A stretch of DNA of 5,496 nt from Flavobacteriales bacterium (lineage in GTDB: Bacteria; Bacteroidota; Bacteroidia; Flavobacteriales_D; Sanyastnellaceae). The position numbers and the translations under genes were made by a program. The notes under the pieces were generated by a model. The model did not search any database. It was not told where the DNA came from and saw nothing but the letters and a program-made list of their open reading frames with translations. Below, piece after piece: positions 1 through 5,496 of this stretch; position 1 is the first letter of the stretch, and each line of letters opens with the position of its first letter. The DNA is taken from contig JAPKAW010000131.1 in assembly GCA_028825055.1 (NCBI GenBank), positions 1 through 5,496 of the forward strand. Reading direction: 5' to 3'.

Positions 1-285
1 GAACAGCGCGGCACGGAAAAGGAAACCAATGAATTCATTTTGCTTTCAGCGAATGACGTGCGCGACGCATACGACAAAGTAGCGCAACACATGTCCAAGG
101 TTGGACTCGGTTACGTGATTCCTTCTGTTGCATATCAAAAGATTACGGAGGTCTTTCCGTTGGACGAAGTGGGGGGTTCCAATCCTTTGCCGTCCTCTGT
201 AGAAGCTCCTCCGCACCACACGCAAACGCAGCCAACTTCTGGATCAGAAGTCATCGATGAATCTACAGGAGAAGTCCTCGTGTGA
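1..285 (+). CDS. C-terminal fragment of an unrecognised protein
   Basis: The reading frame is open from the first base of the window and ends at TGA, giving the last 94 residues of a protein whose start lies outside. A TTG at base 40 could serve as a start, but coherent coding sequence continues upstream of it, so I treat the gene as truncated by the window edge. Roughly the first 60 residues look like a folded, charged alpha/beta segment containing SANDVRDAYDKVAQHM and GLGYVIPSVAYQKITEVFP. The last 30 or so are a low-complexity tail rich in Pro, Ser, Thr and His, ending in an acidic IDESTGEVLV. Such a tail is typical of a disordered C-terminus. I see no signal peptide, catalytic motif or sorting domain in this part and do not recognise the family. 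The gene converges on the helicase with 15 bases between stop codons. I am fairly sure it is coding and have no functional call. Confidence 0.72.
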   Translation, partial: EQRGTEKETNEFILLSANDVRDAYDKVAQHMSKVGLGYVIPSVAYQKITEVFPLDEVGGSNPLPSSVEAPPHHTQTQPTSGSEVIDESTGEVLV

Positions 286-300
286 TTTAGAATCTGAGCT

Positions 301-2232
301 TTAAGACATCCACTCCCAGGCGCTGCGATAGGCACCGGCTTCTTCCGCTAATTCCATCATGCGCGCGAAAAAAGGATCTCCTCCAAGGGTCGCGCCGTCA
401 CCGACCACCAAAAGATGCGCCCGGGCCCTGGTCATGGCAACGTTCGTTCGCCGATATTCCTTTAGAAATCCAATGGCTCCCTCTTCGTTGCAGCGGGTCA
501 ATGATAGCACCATGATGTCGCGCTCTTGTCCTTGAAAAGCATCCACCGTGGCGAATTCAATGCCTTCATGGGCTTGACCAAATCGATCAAACCATAGGGA
601 CTCCAATACTTCAATTTGGGCCCGATATGGTGCCACCACACCGATGGTCGCTGATGGAGCCTGTTCCACCAACTCCGCCAATCGATCCAGTACAAATTGC
701 GCCTCTTCGCGATTGCTTGTGCTGCTTCCCTCTGATTCGCGCTCCTCTGAAAATCCACAGCCAGCGGTATCAATCCAAGTCCAAGGTGGAATGCCTTCAA
801 GTGCAAATTCAGCATTGCCGGGAGCTGCTTTCAATCGCCCGTCATAAAACCAATCCGATGAGGGTGTCATAATCGCCTCATTCATTCGGTATTGCTCCTC
901 AAGCATCACATTCCATTCGGATTTTGAGTGCCGCTCAAGTAACTTTTCAAGCAAACTCTTCTCCAATCCAGCACCTATGGCCTTTGAGCTTTTGACAACA
1001 GGTGGAAGCTGCTGGTGATCGCCGGCAAGGACGACACAGGGTGCTTTGCGCATGGCAATCCAGACAGCTGGCTCCATGGCCTGTCCCGCTTCGTCAACGA
1101 TCACATAATCAAAAGGCTCATCGCGCAACATCATGTCCGAAGTACCTGCGAGTGTGGCTCCTACAATGGAGCTCTTCCGAATGACCTTCTCCGCGATGTA
1201 AGCCTCCATCTCGCGGGCTTCTCGGCTCAAATCAAGGGCTTCTCTTTTGGCTTCAGCTTTCTCTTTCCTTTCTGCCGGTCCAAAATTGCGTCGAAACCGA
1301 TCCACCTCCTTCCAAGATTGTGCAGAACGTTTTCGGAAATCTCGGACTTGTTTGAATTCTGGTTCAGCCTCCACTCTCGATTCTAGGCTCATTGACCACA
1401 CCTTAGGGTCCACTCGCATCGGGTGACCAATCCGCACGGCTTCCATTGAACGGTGCGTGCAGCCCAACAAGATCCAATCAACAGCAGCATTGCTTTGCGC
1501 TGTGACCAACACGCGTTTTCCGGCTAATACCAAGCCTTCAATGAGGGCAAGCAACGTCGTGGTTTTTCCCGTACCTGGAGGTCCGTGCAGCAGGGCAAAA
1601 GGACGCCCACTCCAAACTGCTTTCACCCAAGCACTTTGCAGCGCATTCAACGATTTTAAACTGGCTTCATGGCCGGCAAATGATGTGTCTAACTCGCTAG
1701 ACGCATCCGGAATCTCTCCAAACCCAAGCAGACCGTCTCTGAAGGCTCGTTCCACCGGGTCCTCCGTATTGATCCAATGGCTCAAGGCCTCGGCCATAAA
1801 TCGGAATGACCGGTCATCACCACGGACATCCAAAGTCCAACGTTCATGAAAATCTTGTGCGCTTAACGGCTCGCCGTCCAGCACCACCTCCAATTGGTGT
1901 TTGCGTACTTTTCTGACCAAGCCTCGACGTGGTGGCGGGCCATCGGGATCAGGCACTCCCGCGTCATTCGCTTGATACAGTGAGACCGGAGAGCCTGAGC
2001 GGAAAGACCCCGCTATTCCACCGTGAACCGGTTTGGAAAGCACAACACAGGAACGGCCTCCGAATGTCGTGGACTGCGACTCTAAGGCAACCGGAGACCA
2101 CGTCAAGCCCTCTCGCTTTCGATAACGCAGCGACTGGTCTTTCAATGCACCTGCCAATCGGCTTTCTCCCTCACGCTGTTCCCATACAATGGCCTGAGCC
2201 AGCGCACCAAGTTCCTCTGCAGCTGACTTCAT
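301..2232 (-). CDS. Superfamily 1B DNA/RNA helicase, UPF1/IGHMBP2-like
   Basis: This 643-residue protein carries the full superfamily 1 helicase motif set, so it should be an ATP-driven cytoplasmic nucleic-acid translocase. The Q motif lies near LNALQ (195-199) and Walker A is GPPGTGKTTT (217-226). Motif Ia is VLVTAQSNAAVD (241-252) and motif II is VIVDEAGQA (377-385). Motif III is LAGDHQQLPP (402-411), motif IV is EEQYRMN (445-451), motif V is VDAFQGQERD (563-572), and motif VI is TNVAMTRARAH (596-606) with the arginine finger. DEAG in place of DExD, GDHQQLPP and EQYRMN mark the UPF1/IGHMBP2 branch. The first 190 residues fit the family's beta-barrel 1B region, and a charged helical stretch (about 284-350) separates motifs Ia and II. 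The length is normal for bacterial members and no motif is broken. The start is firm because TAG immediately precedes the ATG in frame. It lies 13 bases after the secreted-protein gene and is probably cotranscribed with it. Whether DNA or RNA is the substrate cannot be read from sequence. Confidence 0.95.
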   Translation of the reverse strand: MKSAAEELGALAQAIVWEQREGESRLAGALKDQSLRYRKREGLTWSPVALESQSTTFGGRSCVVLSKPVHGGIAGSFRSGSPVSLYQANDAGVPDPDGPPPRRGLVRKVRKHQLEVVLDGEPLSAQDFHERWTLDVRGDDRSFRFMAEALSHWINTEDPVERAFRDGLLGFGEIPDASSELDTSFAGHEASLKSLNALQSAWVKAVWSGRPFALLHGPPGTGKTTTLLALIEGLVLAGKRVLVTAQSNAAVDWILLGCTHRSMEAVRIGHPMRVDPKVWSMSLESRVEAEPEFKQVRDFRKRSAQSWKEVDRFRRNFGPAERKEKAEAKREALDLSREAREMEAYIAEKVIRKSSIVGATLAGTSDMMLRDEPFDYVIVDEAGQAMEPAVWIAMRKAPCVVLAGDHQQLPPVVKSSKAIGAGLEKSLLEKLLERHSKSEWNVMLEEQYRMNEAIMTPSSDWFYDGRLKAAPGNAEFALEGIPPWTWIDTAGCGFSEERESEGSSTSNREEAQFVLDRLAELVEQAPSATIGVVAPYRAQIEVLESLWFDRFGQAHEGIEFATVDAFQGQERDIMVLSLTRCNEEGAIGFLKEYRRTNVAMTRARAHLLVVGDGATLGGDPFFARMMELAEEAGAYRSAWEWMS

Positions 2233-2245
2233 CTAATTAGTCAGC

Positions 2246-4633
2246 CTAATCGCGCACAAGGGTGAATGACCCGCTAATAAGTTTGTAGCCTTGACCTGTA
2301 TCAGTCGTTTGCCCGTTCACATCATTAATAGTCAATTCCGAATTGGTTCGCGCAATGCCCAAGACGTAATAATACGTGCCTTCTGAAGCCTCATCTGGCT
2401 CTGGACTCCACCCTGCCGACTTGCCGAAATCGTTGCTGGAAAACATTGTTTTCCCCCACCGATTGTAAATCCGGATGGTACTGCCATCATAGCGATCACT
2501 GTCCAAACCCTCGATGATGAATTCATTGTTTATGGCATCCCCATTGGCTGGTGAAATCACATTCGGGATGGTCAACTCACAGACATCCTCCTCTATTTCA
2601 AAGAAACTTGTTGTGGACCACGTACATGGAGAAGCCATTGTAACAAGCACCTCGTACAAACCATCACTGCCTGCTTGATAAATCGCTGAAGTCCCAACGA
2701 TGTCGCCATTTTCATTGGTCCATTCGTAGGTGTAATCGCTCTCACCGGTTCCTTCCATCGAAAAGTTCAAGGCAACGAGATCCAACTTTTCATCAGGACA
2801 AATCGACCCACTGAAGTCTACGCCCGTTGGTTCCGGGACATAATTCACTTCCACATTCTGTGTGACTTCACAGTTGTCCAGGTCTCCCCCGGATACAGTA
2901 ACCGTCAAGGTCATGATGGTGTCTTGGGTCAATCCATCAACCGTAACATTCGAACCGTTGCCATTGACCAAGTCAGCGGGTGACCAGTCATAATCGTAAT
3001 TAAAACCCGCTTCTTCATTGGTCACATTGCCCATCAACGCAACTGGCGAGCCACAAAATCCAGCTGGTGAGTTGATTTCCACTGTCGGTCCAGGAACAAC
3101 CGTTAAGTCAACATCCGTGCTGTAGGTACATCCGAAATTATTGGTTGCTGTGTAGGTGTAAGTTCCCGTCTCAGTGGCAATCACCGTAATTTCATTGCAG
3201 TCATCACTTTCGTCATAGATGTTCAGCCCCTCCCATGAGGTGCTGTCACATTCCATTCCAAAAACCGGGGTAAATACCACCGGTTCAGGATACAGCTCTG
3301 GGTCGAAATGGATGGTCCAATCGAAAATATAGCCGTCATCTGCACCCCACGCATCACACACTTCCACTTCCCAAGTGCCATTCAAAGGACACCCTTCTAA
3401 GAGTTCAAAAGGCTGTGCCGATTCATATGTTCCTGCAGGAAGGCTGACTCCTCCATTGTCGCCCCATGTGCCATTGGTTGCCGTCGGAGACCAGTAATAG
3501 TCCCAACCAACTCCTGGTCCTGTTCCATCGCCTTGATCCGGCACACCGAGTTGAGTGCTTCCTCCACCTTGCTGGTGGACCGCCAAGCTTTGGCTATTGG
3601 GGCAAATGAAGGTGACCGTCAAGTCTCCCATATAGCTATGCTCGAAATTGATGAACAAATCCAAAATGTCTGTTGCCGCATTTTCAACAATCTGATTTGG
3701 AGCAAATGAAGTGAAAGTCAACTCGGCATTGAAGCATTGGGTCTGGTCATCTGGAATGAACAAGCCTCCCCCGAAATCAGCCGTTGGCTCCGAATCATAG
3801 GTCACTCCGGCTACCATACCATCTAAAGGAAACAATTGTCCCGAACAAATGGTGGCATCCACAGAGGTTCCTGACCAATCAGGTTCTGTTGAAATCAAAA
3901 CCAGATGGTCAATCAGGTTATTGTTCGAACAGCCATCAGGCTCATCATCCGAAACATTATTGTCGGCAATACCCAACTGCACTTTGTAGGCACCCGGTTG
4001 ATCAAATGAATGGGTCACAACAGCCCCGTCTGATGATGTCGCTTCATCTCCAAAATCCCAAGCCCAAGAGACGATTTCGAAATCATTGGCTACCGTTGAT
4101 CCGGTCGCATCAAATGTAATCTCCTCTCCGGGACAAGCGAGATGAGGAACCGGTTCCCCGCTGCTCACAATAGCAAAAGGACGGTCACAGGGATACCCAC
4201 AGCTCATCTCGGCGACGAAGTTCCCATTGCCTGAAGCGTCTGTGGTCCAATGCAAGGTTAGGCAACCTCCGGGGTTGTCTTCATTAGCAAAAATTTCCAA
4301 TCCTTGCGCATCAAATTCTATGTACGTTCCAATTAAAGAACCACTGGTGTCTGTCCCATCATAAATGCGTAGCATGTCACCTGGACCAAAAGAGGCCAAC
4401 GCAAAATACAGCGTAACTATTGTTTCCGGAGCTTCCGGACAGATCGTCATGATGATATCCTCATTGGGACCATAGTCCGCAGCACTCAAACCTGTGTCGA
4501 CCAAGAATCCTTGACATGTTTCAAGCGTTCCATTCGAAATGCTTGTCTCTTGTGCTTGGAACTCCGAAATACTGGAAAACAGCACCAAAGTCAAAAAGGA
4601 ACCGAGGGTTTTTAAGGACTTCAACATGCTCAT
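2246..4633 (-). CDS. Secreted multidomain protein with CUB, PKD, P-like domains and T9SS type B sorting domain
   Basis: The 795-residue product should be exported by Sec and then carried across the outer membrane by the type IX system. Residues 1-27 are a signal peptide (Lys-containing start, hydrophobic core LGSFLTLVLF) with likely cleavage before Q28. Residues 40-145 resemble a CUB domain, with cysteines at 40, 65, 124 and 145. Residues 150-250 are a PKD domain with the core WDFGD (192-196) and HSFDQPGAYKVQL. Residues 300-445 match a proprotein-convertase P/Homo B fold: FEHSYMGDLTVTF, then LNGTWEVEVCD and FDWTIHFDP. Residues 455-685 hold about three Ig-like segments. From 689 comes the type B (CHU_C/TIGR04131-like) domain, with IPNVISPANGDAINNEF, IYNRWG (722-727), EGTYYYVLG and a final SGSFTLVRD. 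No protease active site is visible, so a role in adhesion, binding or as a surface structure is likely, but the ligand is unknown. The start overlaps the upstream stop as ATGA; M3 is an alternative start. No SprF/PorP-type partner lies in the window. Confidence 0.93.
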   Translation of the reverse strand: MSMLKSLKTLGSFLTLVLFSSISEFQAQETSISNGTLETCQGFLVDTGLSAADYGPNEDIIMTICPEAPETIVTLYFALASFGPGDMLRIYDGTDTSGSLIGTYIEFDAQGLEIFANEDNPGGCLTLHWTTDASGNGNFVAEMSCGYPCDRPFAIVSSGEPVPHLACPGEEITFDATGSTVANDFEIVSWAWDFGDEATSSDGAVVTHSFDQPGAYKVQLGIADNNVSDDEPDGCSNNNLIDHLVLISTEPDWSGTSVDATICSGQLFPLDGMVAGVTYDSEPTADFGGGLFIPDDQTQCFNAELTFTSFAPNQIVENAATDILDLFINFEHSYMGDLTVTFICPNSQSLAVHQQGGGSTQLGVPDQGDGTGPGVGWDYYWSPTATNGTWGDNGGVSLPAGTYESAQPFELLEGCPLNGTWEVEVCDAWGADDGYIFDWTIHFDPELYPEPVVFTPVFGMECDSTSWEGLNIYDESDDCNEITVIATETGTYTYTATNNFGCTYSTDVDLTVVPGPTVEINSPAGFCGSPVALMGNVTNEEAGFNYDYDWSPADLVNGNGSNVTVDGLTQDTIMTLTVTVSGGDLDNCEVTQNVEVNYVPEPTGVDFSGSICPDEKLDLVALNFSMEGTGESDYTYEWTNENGDIVGTSAIYQAGSDGLYEVLVTMASPCTWSTTSFFEIEEDVCELTIPNVISPANGDAINNEFIIEGLDSDRYDGSTIRIYNRWGKTMFSSNDFGKSAGWSPEPDEASEGTYYYVLGIARTNSELTINDVNGQTTDTGQGYKLISGSFTLVRD

Positions 4634-5025
4634 TGCTTTGTTTGGTTTGTGCCTGCGGCCTTGTTAACTAAGAATCGCTGATATAAAACCTCACAGCGGT
4701 CCAATCCATGCAAATGGATGCCCGTTCCATTTGAAAAAGCCCATTGAATGGATTTCTCCAAATCAGGCTTCAATCCCCAATCCAAGGGGTGGAAATCTGT
4801 CATGTCTTCGATTTCACCAGTCCAAACTGTCATGTTGGGCTTCAATTCTTCAAGCACCACCCACCCATGCAATTCCCACCAACTCATTCGAGCCTCATCT
4901 TGCGTCCAATCCTTCCATGATAATGGTGTTTCAAGTGTCTCTTGTGCGGAAACAATCGTCGATTGTTGATTCGGATGGTCAAAAACCAATCCAATAAACA
5001 AGCTGAAAATCAGAGAAAATAACAT
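4630..5025 (-). CDS. Small tryptophan-rich exported protein, function unknown
   Basis: This 131-residue protein has an N-terminal hydrophobic stretch (residues 1-15) followed by a polar segment and VSAQET. Signal peptidase I cleavage after A27 would leave Q28 first in a mature chain of about 104 residues. The n-region lacks a positive charge, so a short membrane anchor is an alternative. The mature part is unusually rich in tryptophan (W37, 40, 49, 50, 55, 68, 83 and 95) and in acidic residues, has a single cysteine (C111), and ends with a polar Lys/Gln/Thr tail. I recognise no family, enzyme motif or sorting domain. Two in-frame stop codons lie just before the ATG, which fixes the start. Its TGA overlaps the start of the large secreted protein, implying translational coupling. 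It may be a periplasmic or surface partner of that protein, but this rests on position only. It looks like the first gene of the minus-strand unit. Confidence 0.8.
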   Translation of the reverse strand: MLFSLIFSLFIGLVFDHPNQQSTIVSAQETLETPLSWKDWTQDEARMSWWELHGWVVLEELKPNMTVWTGEIEDMTDFHPLDWGLKPDLEKSIQWAFSNGTGIHLHGLDRCEVLYQRFLVNKAAGTNQTKQ

Positions 5026-5196
5026 GTCTTATCAGGTTTGTGGTCGCAAGATAAACAACCTATAGCGGCTGATAGTTGCATGGCTTTTTCTAATCTTATA
5101 ATTCTTATTAATTTGATGCCGAATCTCACTTTTTCCACACAAGCAATTGAACGGTAGGAAATCTGTCTATCTTTGCCCCCCCAAACGAGGGAAATA
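5026..5196. other. Divergent intergenic region between minus-strand unit and tRNA cluster
   Basis: These 171 bases separate the minus-strand protein genes from the plus-strand tRNAs and must hold promoters for both. The stretch around 5076-5115 is strongly AT-rich. On the plus strand it contains a good promoter ending at 5175, followed by a run of seven C (5176-5182) and a purine-rich leader into the first tRNA. On the minus strand I found no convincing -7/-33 pair upstream of the small exported protein; the closest -7-like string is TATCTTGC at 5046-5053, a poor match. No coding sequence or RNA structure is apparent here. Confidence 0.6.
5147..5175 (+). promoter_or_regulatory. Bacteroidota-type promoter of the tRNA cluster
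   Basis: TATCTTTG (5168-5175) is an exact match to the -7 consensus TAnnTTTG used by the Bacteroidota primary sigma factor. TTG (5147-5149) lies 18 bases upstream as the -33 element, within the spacing known for flavobacterial promoters. The first tRNA begins 21 bases after the -7 box. A start of transcription near A5183, just after a run of seven C, is inferred and would give a leader of about 14 bases. This promoter probably drives all three tRNAs. Confidence 0.75.
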
Positions 5197-5270
5197 GACT
5201 TCTTAGCTCAGCTGGTTAGAGCATCTCACTTTTAATGAGAGGGTCCTGGGTTCGAGTCCCAGAGGGGTCA
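5197..5270 (+). tRNA. trnK: tRNA-Lys (anticodon TTT)
   Basis: This 74-base gene folds into a complete cloverleaf. The acceptor GACTTCT pairs with AGGGGTC, including two G-U pairs, with discriminator A at 5270. The D arm is GCTC/GAGC, the anticodon stem TCTCA/TGAGA has loop CTTTTAA and anticodon TTT at 5231-5233, and the T arm CTGGG/CCCAG has loop TTCGAGT. It reads AAA and, by wobble, AAG. CCA is not encoded, since CAAAA follows the discriminator, so the tail is added after transcription. It is the first gene of a three-tRNA cluster and follows the promoter closely. Confidence 0.97.
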
Positions 5271-5277
5271 CAAAAAA

Positions 5278-5294
5278 GGACGTTTTTGACGTCC
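5278..5294 (+). other. Small hairpin between tRNA-Lys and tRNA-Leu
   Basis: GGACGT (5278-5283) and ACGTCC (5289-5294) form a perfect 6-base-pair stem with loop TTTTG. The stem is preceded by six A and followed by GTTGTTT. It could act as a weak terminator or attenuator that lowers readthrough into the leucine tRNAs, or as a spacer structure guiding tRNA 3'-end processing. The following T tract is interrupted and the stem is short, so a strong terminator is unlikely. Confidence 0.4.
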
Positions 5295-5306
5295 GTTGTT
5301 TGCACC

Positions 5307-5390
5307 GCCCAGGTGCTGAAATTGGTAGACAGGCATGGTTGAGGGCCATGTGTCCTTTAGGGCGTGCGGGTTCGAGTCCCGCTCTGGGCA
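5307..5390 (+). tRNA. trnL: tRNA-Leu (anticodon GAG)
   Basis: This 84-base class II tRNA has the long variable arm expected of leucine. The acceptor GCCCAGG pairs with TCTGGGC, with discriminator A at 5390. The D stem is CTG/CAG, the anticodon stem CATGG/CCATG has loop TTGAGGG and anticodon GAG at 5341-5343, the variable arm is about 15 bases (TGTCC...GGGCGT), and the T arm is GCGGG/CCCGC. It reads CUC and CUU. CCA is not encoded (CTTT follows). It starts 36 bases after tRNA-Lys and is probably cotranscribed with it. Confidence 0.97.
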
Positions 5391-5413
5391 CTTTGTCAGC
5401 TTACCTGAGTTTC

Positions 5414-5495
5414 ACCCGGGTGGCGAAATTGGTAGACGCGCAGTCTTCAGGTGGCTGTGCCTTCGGGCGTGCGGGTTCGAGTCCCGCTCCGGGTA
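5414..5495 (+). tRNA. trnL: tRNA-Leu (anticodon CAG)
   Basis: This is an 82-base class II tRNA reaching almost to the window end. The acceptor ACCCGGG pairs with TCCGGGT, with discriminator A at 5495. The D stem is GCG/CGC, the anticodon stem CAGTC/GGCTG has one G-U pair, loop TTCAGGT and anticodon CAG at 5448-5450, the variable arm is 13 bases closed by a TTCG loop, and the T arm is GCGGG/CCCGC. It reads CUG. Only one base (C) follows in the window, so an encoded CCA cannot be judged. It lies 23 bases after tRNA-Leu(GAG) and shares long identical segments with it. Confidence 0.96.
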
Positions 5496-5496
5496 C

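Noticed and set aside
1457..1849. 130-residue plus-strand open frame opposite the helicase
   Set aside because: It is antisense to the conserved helicase motifs Q to Ia and its composition follows from the opposite strand. It has no domain or start context of its own. The same applies to the plus-strand frames at 1015-1386 and 1929-2240.
2233..2240. CTAATTAG palindrome between the secreted protein and helicase genes
   Set aside because: Eight AT-rich bases arise easily by chance, the arms are too short for a terminator, and no second copy or known operator context is visible.
3784..4119. 111-residue plus-strand open frame opposite the secreted protein
   Set aside because: It is a shadow of the PKD and P-domain coding region on the minus strand, with low-complexity His/Pro/Gln-rich content and no recognisable features.
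4731..4997. Plus-strand frames opposite the small exported protein, considered as its alternative
   Set aside because: The minus-strand frame has a hydrophobic export signal, in-frame stops fixing its start, and a tight ATGA junction to the next gene. The plus-strand frames have none of these.
5046..5053. TATCTTGC on the minus strand as a -7 element for the protein-gene unit
   Set aside because: It matches only four of the six fixed positions of TAnnTTTG, and no TTG stands at a suitable distance upstream.
5203..5391. 62-residue open frame on the minus strand across the tRNA genes
   Set aside because: It is the antisense of tRNA-Lys and tRNA-Leu. Peptides with GLEPRTLSLKVRCSNQLS-like runs are a well-known artefact of tRNA loci.
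5197..5495. tRNA cluster as an integration site for a mobile element
   Set aside because: No integrase, no repeated tRNA 3'-end fragment outside the tRNAs and no foreign cargo is visible. The repeat between the leucine tRNAs is explained by their homology.

Overview
The window looks like chromosomal DNA of a Bacteroidota bacterium, probably a Flavobacteriales-type lineage with moderate GC. Three signs support this. The 795-residue protein ends in a gliding-motility/type IX secretion (type B) C-terminal domain. Both exported proteins have a signal peptide that would leave glutamine as the first mature residue, the habit described as the Bacteroidetes 'Q-rule'. An exact TAnnTTTG -7 element with an upstream TTG, the unusual promoter type of this phylum, precedes the tRNA cluster. 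The assignment below phylum level is inference.

Layout from left to right: (1) bases 1-285, plus strand, the C-terminal 94 codons of a gene that begins outside the window and that I do not recognise; (2) bases 301-2232, minus strand, a complete superfamily 1B helicase of the UPF1/IGHMBP2 type, converging on the first gene with only 15 bases between the two stop codons; (3) bases 2246-4633, minus strand, a large secreted multidomain protein with CUB-like, PKD, proprotein-convertase P-like and Ig-like regions and a type B sorting domain; (4) bases 4630-5025, minus strand, a small tryptophan-rich exported protein of unknown function; (5) bases 5026-5196, an AT-rich divergent intergenic region carrying a tRNA promoter; (6) bases 5197-5495, plus strand, three tRNA genes in a row: Lys(TTT), Leu(GAG) and Leu(CAG).

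The three minus-strand genes are packed like an operon, read in the order small exported protein, large secreted protein, helicase. The first two overlap by ATGA and the second and third are 13 bases apart. The first two could work together at the cell surface. The helicase is cytoplasmic, and its place at the end of the unit is probably a matter of transcription rather than shared function. The tRNAs are probably one transcript from the promoter at 5147-5175.

I found no mobile element, CRISPR array, toxin-antitoxin pair, defence island or riboswitch. Apart from the orphan small protein and the unrecognised fragment, the window is mostly ordinary, and I do not see a convincing novel system.
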